This document shows, piece after piece, positions 1 to 11,043 of a stretch of 64,000 nucleotides of DNA. Under the pieces are notes generated by a model. The model saw nothing but the letters and a program-made list of their open reading frames with translations, was not told the origin of the DNA and did not search any database. Position 1 is the first letter of the stretch, and the number at the start of each line of letters is the position of its first letter. The position numbers and the translations under genes are program-made. Source of the stretch: Ephemerocybe angulata (lineage: Eukaryota; Basidiomycota; Agaricomycetes; Agaricales; Psathyrellaceae); assembly GCA_013368325.1 (NCBI GenBank), contig JAACJK010000001.1, positions 1,302,001 through 1,366,000 of the forward strand. Reading direction: 5' to 3'.

Positions 1-1900
1 CGATCAGCCTTACGAGATTCGGAGTGATTAACCTACCGCCGAGCACTGGTCGTCGGTCTCCATGTAACGATTAACAACGAAACCAGTGCTGCATGCTACT
101 GAATATACGCATCCCAAAGACAGATCATGTAGTGTAAAGAGGTCAATGGTGCTGTACGCCATACGAATTTCCAGGTCACGGAGATAGGATAATGGTTACA
201 TAGGCCCCCACAAAACCCTGCGGCTCAACCGCCGGCGGTTGGCTGAAGAGTGGGGGAACGCACCCGCGAAGGTTTGGATCGACCACCAGCGGCGCGAATC
301 TTTGTCGGAAATTCTCTGAAAATACCCGGGGAAAACACCAGGCCACCACCTGCGTCATAGGCGCGCTTTCACACCGTATCACTTCCCAGTCCGAGGTCGG
401 GACCAAAAGCCGACGGCTGAGCAACCCCAGCTCTTCTGAAGCTGAAAGCTGGGGGGAGGGAGGGGACGCCAGCTGAACAGTGATGCAGAGTCCGGACTCC
501 TGTAACAGGCTAAATTAGAACGTCCGACGAACGAGCGAGCGTCCATGTCGTCCCTCATCCGAATCGCGATTCGAGTTGAGCTTGACTCGGACGGGGCGAC
601 GGCGCAACGAGATTAGATCTGCACCAAGGGGGGTGCTTTGACCCCTCTGCCGGTTTCCGTCGTTAACCTTGAAACTCCGACCCAAAAATAAGGGGTTTCC
701 CATCACACCCCCTTCCCAGAAACCTCATTGAAACTCCGATTTCCTTCATGATCCACGGTTGGGATCCATTCCCTCACCATTCCAGATACATGATATCTTC
801 TGGAATCCCGACCAGCAAGGGGCAACGGTCACCCTGCCACTCTCCCATGGAGGAAGAGGCGAGGAGAAAAGGAAAAGGAAAAAGTTTGCCCAAAAGCGTC
901 TCCTCAATCCTGCTCATTTCATCTCGCGTTCATTCCAGACTCCCGACAGGGTTCGTTCGGGGTCCAAGCTCTCCAGGTATAGCTGCTGAGCTGTGTGTAC
1001 CCTGCACCACCCCACCCTCGTTTGCCTGCTTTCGCGCAGTGCCAGGGCTGACTTGCACCGCTGGCACTTCACACATCTCCATGCGCACGCATCCGCTCAG
1101 GCGTGGTCGTATATGGGACGGAGACGCCGCTACTTGGTGAGGGTCGGTCGTCGTTAGCTTTGCCATCAGGTTTTAACCTCTGATGCCGACGCCTCGACGA
1201 CGGGCCTCAGGCTGTTGCGATCGACCGTCTCCGAGTGAGATTGTTCTCGCCTGTCAAAGGGTGGGCAGCGCGATACCCAGGCGCGACAGTCGGCGGAACA
1301 TTCGTGTATTTACCGACTAGCGACGCGTCTCCGCATCCCGACGAACTTCAGGAAGGTTTGGTTGCATAACGCCCCCAAAGTTTAACTTTCTCCAACCCCA
1401 AAAATCTAACTTCGACTTCGAAATTATCCTATTCCGTCTCCACGCACACGCACCCTCCTCACCCCTCCTTCACCTAAAATTTGCCCAAAATTTGCCTCTT
1501 CCCAGAACAAACAAATCACATCGCCTCGAGCCCCGAGCCTGAAAAGTTCAAACACCCACAACCACACAGACGCAGCCACCGCCAGCCAGCCAGCCGTCTG
1601 AACGCGTGTTGTCCATACTTACCCAAGGTCTCATTCCAACCAGGAAAAAACCCTCTGCCCATTTCCGTGGTCCTCTTATCACCACCCGTTTCTTTATCCA
1701 GGTCACGGTGCCTCCGCCCTACCATTGTTGTCTCGCCGTTAGCTGTGCCAGCATTCGACCCGTATTGGGACGCTGGTCGCGACCTTGTCGTATCCTCTCC
1801 TGGAAAGCTAACCGACTATGGAATTCTGGCAGGCTAGTCGGTGAACCCAAAGGTGTGCACCGACAACTCTACCTAAAGCTTAGCGCAGAAAACTTGAGCT
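1..1900. other. Intergenic, no supported gene
   Basis: Open frames here are short and resemble no family I know. From about 1380 to 1700 the plus strand is pyrimidine-rich with CA-rich runs, the look of a fungal promoter or 5' leader, and this precedes the weak candidate gene at 1901. Nothing else is visible. Confidence 0.5.
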
Positions 1901-2228
1901 ATGATCGACGTCCTATTCCTCGGACCATGGACCCAAGGTTAGTCTCAGCGCAAGCCCCGACTGCATCGCGGGTAGGCTCTCGGTCGTCCCCAGTCCCGTG
2001 TCACAAGACCACGACCGAGGGGCCTGCACCCTGTCTGCACCCATTCCTTTTTCGCTGGCTGGCTTGGACACGCAAGGCACTGAACTTAAACTGCGGGCGC
2101 TCCAGAGTCTACTTCCCAGTGCGTGCAAGTACCGTACCGAACTTCCGGAACGCTTTGACTCGAATGATTCCTTCGAATTCGGCCTCGATGAAACAAAGCT
2201 CATGGGCATTATTAGCCTGGATATCTGA
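1901..2228 (+). CDS. Weak candidate small protein, unknown
   Basis: This is a tentative model only. An ATG at 1901 opens a short exon (MIDVLFLGPWTQ) followed by a GTTAGT donor at 1938. Splicing to an AAG acceptor ending at 2007 continues into a frame that runs to a TGA at 2228 and reads like protein (for example RALQSLLPSACKYRTELPER). The product would be about 85 residues with an acidic C-terminal part. I do not recognise a family, and the acceptor is not a strong CAG or TAG. The pyrimidine-rich stretch upstream could be its leader. It may equally be chance or a remnant of a larger gene. Confidence 0.2.
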
Positions 2229-3942
2229 TTACTGCTGACTGCTGCTTGCGTCTTCGCAACCGTGGAACTCCCGGACGAATTCTACGTCTCGTAATTCTCT
2301 CTAGTGCACCATATGACGATTCAGTCATACAGCTGACTCTCACTGCATCGTCTGACTCTACCCAACCTGCAGCTTGCCAATCACATCCAAGTCCCGAAAT
2401 ATGGCTTTCCAACCAATGTCCATCTTTTCGTGTACATGCTTAGTCCTTGCCATCTTCTGTATCCTCTCTCCTGGCGAACGACCCCGCGGCCTGGCTCAGC
2501 GAGCTAGCCATTACATAGCATGCTAAGTTCTCAAACCCATACCGATATACAGACTTATCCGTCCTAGCACCATCCGTCCCGAGAGCTGGGCTCCGCCCAA
2601 GAAGCCAAAACGACCCGTTCGGCTGGATAATGAATGGAGTGAAAGGATCTTCGCCACTGTCGTCATAGGTCCTCGGTTGCAGTCGCTCGCTTATCGATAA
2701 GCGCCCCTTTGCCTCTAATACTGCCAGGCGCTTGCGATACTTGTGCTCAGTGTCTGGTGGAGACCTGGAACTTGCTTGCTTGGGTATGAGGATGAGAGGA
2801 GAGCACTGGTCGTTAGTGGTGGGTCTAGGCCTACGGGCCCCAGGTATCTTTCGTCAATCTTTCGTTTCTTCCGTTGTACAAGGAGGCTTCTGGTCTCTTC
2901 TCCCGATTCTTGAAATTACTGTTCAACAATTCGTCTGGGAGTGTTATCTCTGTGTGGTATGTCACCTATTCTGACCTATTTACTTGTTGCTCAAGTCAAT
3001 TACCTAGCAAACCCTTCGGAAGAGTATTCCAAAGTCTAGACGTCGACAACCCTCTCATATCTACGGTCCTTTCTCAAAAGCGGGTTATTTTCAAATAAAT
3101 TCGCATTCTACAACTTTTTACATTGCATTCATTCTGCACGAGACCATACCTGCAATTTTCAATCTATTAAGACCCCCCTCAACTCTTGCATCGGAAACCG
3201 GAGCTCAAAGCTTGGGCGCTTGCAAGACCACCCCGCGCTCGGACCCATTGCGCCAAATTCGCGGACAGCCGCCGGCCGAGGAGCCGACCTCCGTACTCCG
3301 TCCGCCGTCCCATCAGAAATGACGTACATAACCATACCCCAGCCTCGTGGTGCCCATGAATACCTCTAGAATTGGGCAAACGTACGACTGCGAAGGAGAG
3401 CTGGAGTTGAGCTGGGCTTAGAAATGAATGAGAGGGGGTTATCGAGGTCGTACGATACTTACTCGGGGTCTTGCGCAAGACGTTGGGCAGCCGTTGGGCA
3501 TTGGGGAGTGGTTGAGGTTGGGTTGAGGCTATCACCGCGGACTTGGGTTAGCTGCACCGCGACTGTCGTCTCTTCGTACCATGCACCAAGGAAAGAGGCA
3601 CTAGGACCTGTGTTTTCTAGTACGAGATACATGTGGGTTATGTACAGTCCTTCCAGCCTATCGTACAAATTTAAAGTACAAAGTCTTCAACAGCTACAGT
3701 CATCCCGTGCAACGAACAGCCAAGCCTACCCCCTGCCGTCCTTAGAGAACGAAGGGGCGGTGGGTGGTAGAGAGAAAGAGAGGCGGAAGTGGGGAAGAAA
3801 GAGAGGAGCTGAGAGGAGGCGGGACCGGGACCGGGGGCGGGGGCGGGGCAGGGGCGGGGTACGGGGTTCGGCTGAACGATATCCAAGTCGCGATGGAGCA
3901 GGCGGGTTTCAAATATACCCGGCAACTTAGTGATGAAATTTG
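2229..3942. other. Intergenic, no supported gene
   Basis: There is no open frame with recognisable content. The stretch is ordinary in composition until the G-rich tract near 3820. Confidence 0.45.
3820..3866 (+). other. G-rich tract with quadruplex potential
   Basis: At least seven runs of three to five G are separated by one to three bases on the plus strand, preceded by about 80 bases of purine-rich GA sequence. The pattern satisfies the usual G-quadruplex spacing rule several times over. Function is unknown; it lies about 80 bases outside the 39-bp inverted repeat that starts at 3943. Confidence 0.6.
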
Positions 3943-5019
3943 AAACCCAGTGAGAACCCACCTTCGGCCAGGTGCGGTGAGACTTGAGTCTCGTCCCAGC
4001 TCGGGATTTTCAGCGTCTGATTTCCTGAGACTGGACGAGCTGGAACGAAACCTGTCGTCAGATTGAGACAGTATTTCTCGTCTCATCTCACAGCATTCTG
4101 GCCAATCTCGGCGGTTCGCGAGACCGAGATGGACCGAGATTCTTTAACCAATAATTTATTGCATTTTTGGGGGCCCCGGGCTCCTCCTCCTGGCACGGTT
4201 TGATAGAAAAATGGGTCTATTTCAGCGAATTCTAGCTACGGTACAGGAAGGAAGAACTACAGTGGTACATCATTGCTGCATGAGGATGCGGGCTGGCGCA
4301 GGTGCAGGGAACGGGGAAAATGGTGGAGGCGCGAGAACTGAGGACACATTTGTTGGGCGGTGGGTGGAGGCGAGAATTTCGAGCGTGAAGCAAGGTGTAG
4401 AAGCGGCTGCCAAAGCTGGACTGAGGGAATCAGATAAAGTGGAATCACAACAGACGGGGAATGATGAAGGGAGTGTGCGTACCAAGTCCTCCTCCTCCCT
4501 TTGCCTGCATGGCCGGGCCTCCTACTAGTAGCTTGCGAGGTCAGTTGAGAGTATTTACGCCAGAAGCCACCAGCCCCCATGGACTCACCGCCAACGACAT
4601 TTTCTGATTCGGATGCGAACACGCCTTGTCGAATCTGGCCGCTACGTGGGCGGGGACATCTCGTGAAGTCGGTTTGGCGGAGGAGATGGTGGTGGTAAGA
4701 AGTGAAGATTGGCGCGGCTTCGTGAACACGACCTTCGACTGTTTGCAATTGTCTAAGTCAGCGAATACCACGGAAATTACTGCTAATATGATTTGAATAT
4801 GGTCATATTCACGCAGAATTGACACGGGAGTCACCAGAGTACTATAGCAGGTTATGAATAACATTAGTTTTATCTATCTAGTGCCAGAGTAGGGCCATGG
4901 TTTGCCGAGATTGAGAAGGAGGCCGCCGTGAATAACCGTGACTGACCGAAGTCCCATCTCGGGGCCGCGATTTGACGATACTCACCGCACCTGGCCGAAG
5001 GTGGGTTCTCACTGGGTTT
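3943..5019. repeat. 1.08-kb unit bounded by 39-bp inverted repeats
   Basis: The 39 bases at 3943-3981 are the exact reverse complement of 4981-5019; the arm begins AAACCCAGTGAGAACCCACC. Another three to four outer bases match with one mismatch. The arms enclose about 1 kb without a recognisable protein, and CCGAGAT-type words recur just inside both ends. This is what a non-autonomous DNA transposon looks like. I could not find a clear target-site duplication, so the superfamily is undetermined. An inverted duplication of part of another repeat is the alternative. Confidence 0.6.
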
Positions 5020-5503
5020 GAAAACCAACACGGGGGAACAAAACCAAACTTTAAATATAGGGCAAGTACTAGTGGTGTCATGACGCGTCGTTATTTCAAA
5101 TTCAAAGAGACAGAAGGGGAGGAAGACACAGACAACAACGGCTTGAAGCAATGTGCAGCCAGACCAAGGCGTGAATTCCACTTCCACTGGACCAGGGGGT
5201 CGCGGAGCAATTACGGAAAGTACAGAATACGGGGTGGAGAAGTAACGTTCATTAGAGGGTGATCCAGAGGAAGTAGGAACAAAGTCGATTGAGAGCGACG
5301 AGGGGGAGCCGAAGGTGGAGAACATGGGGGAAGGAGGGTTGGAGGAGTCTGGGGTGGGGTGTGGATGCGGCCGTTGACAGTTGTATTGCTTGAAATAAAA
5401 ATAGACATGGCGAGGGATGGATGGCTATGCTACTATGCTGAAAGAATGGGATGGGTGATGATACAAGAGAAAAAAATGCGTTGTGTGTTGTCCAGAGACC
5501 CCT

Positions 5504-6891
5504 TCATGTTGAGGTCGATGTACTGGGAGTACTGGGAGATGGATCCAAAATGATAAGACTGGTATCGTTGCTTCCACTTGGTTTAATGTCAATTAGAGGT
5601 CCGGATTCCAAAATAACGTCCTCGTCTTCGTCTTCATCCGAGCTGCTACCATAGGGTTGCAGCAGTTCGTTCTCACCTGGGGGCAAGAGTGGTCTCCTGT
5701 TAGAAAACTTGGACACGGGAGGGGGCCCAACGGCAAGTATCCTGTCCTCGACTCCCTCCCCTGCCTCCGCCGCCTGCTCATCCGCATCCGCCTCCGCCTC
5801 CTCCACACTTTCCACCTCCGCGCCAAACCAGTACCGCAAGCCCACGGGGATCATAACGCCTACGACAACCGCTGACAAACCGAAGAAGTTTTTCCAGCTG
5901 ATGAGATGGAAGTCGTCCGCGCTCGTCATGTCGTCCAGCCCCCCGCCTATCGTCGTATGGATAACGGACACTCCAAGAATACCCAACGCGGTGCTGATCC
6001 AGAAGGGGACAAGGCCGATGCCGACATGCGGGCAGATGACATTCACGACCCAGTGTGGTGGCAGAGGCGCGATGCGCAGCACGATGAGGAAGGAGATCAT
6101 GTTGTCCTTGTTCGCGCGAATCTTGACGGACCACTTGTCAAGGAGGGCTTTCCATTTGGGGAGGGTGAGCAGGGCGGGCCCGAGTGCCGCTGAGATGAGG
6201 TAGCAGAGGGTGGCTCCAGTTGCAACACAACAGCATGCAAGGGGGAGCGCGCGGGCGACGCCCCACACGGCGCCGCCGAGGATGGAGAGGTACATTGATC
6301 CAGGAAGCGAGAAGGCTTGTAGGCTATCATCGGAGTTAGACGAGGGTGCGCGAGAAGGAGAGGCAGAGTGCACGCACAAGAGGTAGGTCACCACATAACA
6401 TATGAAGATCCGGTAAGGGTAGATGTCGCGGTACTTTTTCAGGAGGACATTGAGCTCCTGAAGCTGCACAAAGGATTTAGGGATGCGCAGGAACTCCCGG
6501 TCGTCGCTGGAAAGGAGACATTGTCAACGGCAAAGCCCACTGACGGACATGATGGGCCTTACGGTTGCAATGTGGGGAGCGCCAGCCACAATGTTCCACC
6601 GAGAAGTATCGTGCTAACTGCAAATATTGCGGCCATCTTGAGTGTAGCATTCATGATGACTCTCCCCGACGACGGCAGGCCGGGTGAGCGGGGAAATGTA
6701 GCGCCATAGTCGGGTGTTTCTGGGGCGATGAGAGAGGAGCGTTCTGAGGATCTGTCGCTGCGGTCGTCGTCGTGGTACGGCCTGTCGTTCATCGTGTCGA
6801 GGGTGTAGAGGGAGGCGTTTCCTCGCTGGGGATCTGGGGAAAGCTGGGCACGGGCGAACGAGGACATTCCGCAGCGAGGGTCAGGGTGCAA
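5504..6891 (-). CDS. TMEM41/VTT-domain membrane protein
   Basis: Three exons (6891-6563, 6506-6378, 6323-5504) give 425 residues. A basic/Ser-rich N-terminus precedes one membrane helix (about 80-103). The VTT (SNARE-associated Golgi, DedA-like) domain follows, with YVVTYLFLQAFSLPGSMYLS, GGAVWG, a VLRIAPLPPHWVVN segment and a GGGLDD loop. A final helix and a long acidic tail (EEAEADADEQ, SSDEDEDEDV) end it. The order and the LPGS and LRIAPLPP landmarks fit TMEM41B-type proteins, which are ER phospholipid scramblases important in autophagy and lipid mobilisation; this function is inferred from family. The second intron (6324-6377) is 54 bp and open in frame, so a naive translation keeps 18 extra residues in a membrane helix; removing it restores the family motif. 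An in-frame ATG nine codons in could also serve as start. Confidence 0.85.
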
Positions 6892-7107
6892 GCGTCGTTC
6901 AGGCGGTGTTCAGGACTTTGTCAGAGCTGGCGACAAAAGGATCCACGCTTAGTCATACCCTAGACTAGGGCCTCACGCCAAATACAGGCAAATCGTGACT
7001 ACATAACGTCCAAGGCTAAAAAAGTCAGCTCCTCATCGCCGACAGCGACGAGCAACGCTTGAATCACGCCCGACAGCGACGAGGAACAGTGCCCAAGGGC
7101 ACAGAAC

Positions 7108-10100
7108 ATGCTGCAACCCCCGCACGGGCCCCCAAACACCATTCCTGTGCCCTCATCGCTCCAATCGGCTCTTTCCATGGACGCCAATCAACAGCATCTG
7201 CAGATGCAAGCCCCGCAACCGCAGGGAGGGGCCCCGCCAGCGAGCACGACGACGACGACCGGGAAGCGGCGCCGCAAGGGGACGGACAACGGCGACGACG
7301 CGCCAGCCCCGTCTGAGCCGCGACGATTGCGGCGATCCCACGAAGCGTGTGCAAGATGTAGGAGCAAGAAAATAAAGGCAAGTGCCGACGGTGTCGCCCG
7401 ACGGCAATTTCCATCCTCCCGTCAAATCCATTTAACGCCCAACACAGTGCGACTCAAAACATCCACGATGCACCGCCTGCGCCACTGCGTCCACCGTATG
7501 CAACCAGGAAGACAGACATCGCCAGACACTGACGCCCCGCGGCCACACTGAGCACATCGAGCTGCAGCTGGCGCAATGCGAGGCCCTGCTCAAGCTCAGA
7601 TACCCGGGATTTACCATCGACAGTCTCGAGGAGGTCATGACCCGGGAGAACCTCGACCCCCACATCATCGGCGGCGCACCAGCTCATGTCAACCCAGTGT
7701 TCCAGATGGACGGTGGCAGGATTCCTCGGCCAGAGGGAAGCCCTGTCCAGGCGGCTCCTAAGGGATATCCCCCACCAATGTTTCCCCAGCCACCACCGCA
7801 CCCCCAGTATCCGTACATGATGCCGGGTCACCCTCCGCCGGGATACTATCCCCCACCTCTGCATCACCTCCAGGGTCCCCCAGGGCCCTACAATCCCCAC
7901 ATTCATCCCGGCTTCCAGCACCCCTCGCCGTACGGACCTCCGGTCCTGGGCCCGCCGCCACCACCACCAGGCGCAATGCAGCCACCACCACCGCCAGCAG
8001 CGGCAGCAGCGGCAGCGGCAGCAACACCCGCAGCGTCACCGCCAGCAGCCGTTCCACGCCCAGCTGCGAAGGGTACCGACCCGAACGGAAACGACATGTC
8101 CAATACTGAAGCCTTGGCGAAGAACTTTGGTGTCTCAGCTGCCATCGTCAACAACATTCTCGACAGTGGCCCACATGACAGGGAGGACCTCGCTGTCGGT
8201 TCCAACGGTCTTACTTCTGGCCGCGACCGCTCGGTCGAATTCGCTGTTGCCCCTCGAGATGCTTCCCAGTGGATCTCCGTCGCCATTAGAAGGAACTCCC
8301 CGAATGCGCCCAAGGACGTCACCAACACCTTATCGATCGGCCGCCCCGTTTACACATCGCCGACGGCGCAAGTGTGGCTGCCCAAGGACCGCGAAATGAC
8401 GAAGCATATCGTTGACACTTACTTCACGCACCTCAACCTTCATCGGCCTGTCTTTGAACGCAAGGAGTTTGAGAAGATCCTCGAATCATTTTACGACGGC
8501 TCTGCGGCGTCCTACGATCCTGGCCATATTTGCAGCGTCTACCTTATCTTTGCTCTTGGAACCCTTAGCGATCTTAACCACCGCGCCGTCCGTGCTGAGT
8601 TGGAGAACAAGGGCCAGGTTATTGAGCACCTTGGCCCCGAGATGGCGAAGAAGCTGATGCCCCCATCATGGCCGCAACACGACGAGTTCTTTGAACGGGC
8701 CTTGGCTGTTAAGCCCGACCTCCGCGTGACAATCTCGAGCCTCCAGGCATTGATTCTCCTGCACTGGTACCTTTACACTGAGGTAAGACATTCGAGCTAT
8801 CCTTCTCAGATTTGGTACTCATGATCCCTCCAGCGGCAAGGCAGAACCCTTTGGCGTCTCGTTGGGAGTCTCGTCCGCCTGTCGATTGAACTTGGACTCC
8901 ACCACGATCCCACAACTCAACTGAGCTCTTCAACCGATGGAACACCAGAAAGCAGCCAGCAGGAGCAGAACGTCTTCACCGAGGAAGAATGTAAACTTCG
9001 TATCCGCCTTTGGAGCATCGTCCTGATCCACGACCGAGGAACCTCAATTTTGCTTGGGCGACCACTCGCCATTTCCCCCACAGACACCAATACCCCTCGG
9101 CCTGTGCGACCTGCGAATGCAACCCTCACCGACTTTTCCGAACACTTTGAACTCTCGCATGCGGTTGCCGAGATTCAAGCGGATATAATCAACTCGCTCT
9201 ACACCCCCAGCAAACAATCTGCTGACACCATCATGCGCCATGCAACGAGGATTGTCAGGCGAATGGCTGAGTTCCGACGAGGCTTGCCGGAGAGATACAA
9301 GTACTACTTCACTGGAACGGACGACTGGCCAGTGGAGAAGAAGTTAGAGTTGGTGCAAGGTATCACGGAGGACGAGGGATTGACGCTTCTGAAGGTTGGC
9401 ATTGCGAGGATCCTCTTACTCCGCGCTTTGTTCAGCTCGAAGGAGCTTCCATACCCGCACAGACTGAAGGCTCTCGTTGACGGTAAGCTCGCCTTCCTTT
9501 ACCTACAACTATCTACTAAACTCGAATTCCAGCCATCATCACCTCACACAACATGATCATCATCCACAATCAACTCATCCGCTTCCCCAACACCGGCTTC
9601 TTCGTCTCGCCCATCCCCCTGCACATCGCCGCCATGGTCATCCTCTACGGACACATGTCAAAGGTCGAATGCCTGCCCTTCAACACTGCACTCGAGGACC
9701 TCTGGCTCGCCCTCGACATGCTCCCGCGCTTCCGCTGGCGCTGGGAGCGCAAAGACATGAACGGCGCACACCCGCTCATCGCGCGGCTCGCCGAGCGCGT
9801 CATGAACGTGAACCTGCGCAACATCGCGCCCACGGGCAACCCCGTGCTGCGCTCGGAGCCGGACTGGGACGAGGACCAGCCCCCGACACCCATCAACCGC
9901 TCGCAGCACGGCACGCCGACGATTGCGACGAGCGCGTATGGCCCGGCCACGGCGCCCATTGTGTATGGCCCGCACCCGCAGCCGCGGGGGATGAACGGGA
10001 GCGCGGAGGGGAGTGTGGTGCATAGTGGTAACTCGACGCCCACGGTGAAGCAGCTTGTGGAGGTGCCCACGGACTTGTTCTATCCGTTTTACCCTGAGGC

Positions 10101-10518
10101 GGAGCCGCGGAACGGGAGTGGGAGTAATAGTGCGAATGGAGGCGCGGGGAGTGAGGGATACACGCATATTCTGGCGCAGGCGGCGGGGACGGGGCATGTG
10201 GGGAGCTATGGATGTCAGCCGAGTCATGATTCGTATATGTCGGAGGAGAGGGATATTGCACATACGCTTGTCCAGCATGCGGCGGCTGCGGCGGCTGCGG
10301 CTCAGATGCAGCAGCAGCAGCAAGCTCAGCAACAGCAACAGGCGCAACAGATTCAGCAACAGCAGCAGGCACAACAGATTCAGCAACAGCAGCAGGGGGT
10401 GTCGCAGCAGCCCCAACAGGCTCAAGGTGCGCCTCAGCAGCAGCAGACTGGGCAGGTTCAGGGCCCGCAGCAGCCGCCTGTTGGGATGCACTGGATGAGT
10501 AGCGTTAACCATAGTTGA
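7108..10518 (+). CDS. Zn2Cys6 fungal transcription factor
   Basis: Exons 7108-7377, 7448-8782, 8834-9482 and 9533-10518 sum to 1,079 residues. The DNA-binding cluster spans the first intron: CARCRSKKIK joins CDSKHPRCTACATASTVC, giving the canonical C-x2-C-x6-C-x6-C-x2-C-x6-C that binds two zinc ions. A short coiled-coil-like linker (ELQLAQCEALL) and a Pro/Ala-rich stretch follow. The middle region (about 300-680) is a fungal_trans regulatory domain, with landmarks such as HLNLHRPVFERKEFE, LHWYLYTERQGRTLWRLVG and RLWSIVLIHDRG. The C-terminus has Ala and Gln runs typical of activation domains. It should act in the nucleus as a pathway regulator; the target is not deducible. The first intron uses a GC donor (AAG|GCAAGT), the only choice that keeps the zinc cluster in frame. 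Confidence 0.9.
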
Positions 10519-11043
10519 ACGTTTCTTATATGAGATCGTTTTTATTTGGACATTTTTGGCTTTGTTAGACGTCTCCTTCTCGTTCTTCTCATATCTTTCC
10601 AGTTGCTGACTGACGTCTCCTTTCATGAGACTTGTACTCCTTACTCCTTTATCGTCACCGTTCCTACATACATACGTTGTCCTTGGTTACTTATCGATCC
10701 TCTTCCTTAACGCCTTACTTTCCCTTGTGTCTCTACTCTATATGTCACTCCTTCAAGCGTACTTAATCTTCCCTCTTCGTTGTGTAAAATCTGGATTTTC
10801 GAATCATTACCATGTATTTTTTTTAAGGCTGTGACGAGTTGCGGTGGGCGCCTTGAAGCTTGAAGTGATGATTGAATGTTGAGAAATTAGGGTGCTCGGG
10901 TATTTAAATTGGGCGCCCGTATCTAAGCGATAAGCGCCCACTGTTAACAGTTGATAAGACGGACATGGCGACGATGGGGGTGTAAATAGCGGCTACAGCA
11001 ATGAGTAACTATGTTTACCAGACTAAGTAATGAAAGGTTCTAA
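10519..11043. other. Convergent 3' intergenic region
   Basis: The stretch lies between two converging genes (7108 plus, 12798 minus). It is T-rich just after the plus-strand stop, as in 3' untranslated regions. No further gene is visible. Confidence 0.5.

Noticed and set aside
9658..10626. A 322-codon minus-strand frame
   Set aside because: It is antisense to the last exon of the Zn2Cys6 gene, and the Leu/Arg richness mirrors Gln and Ala codons.
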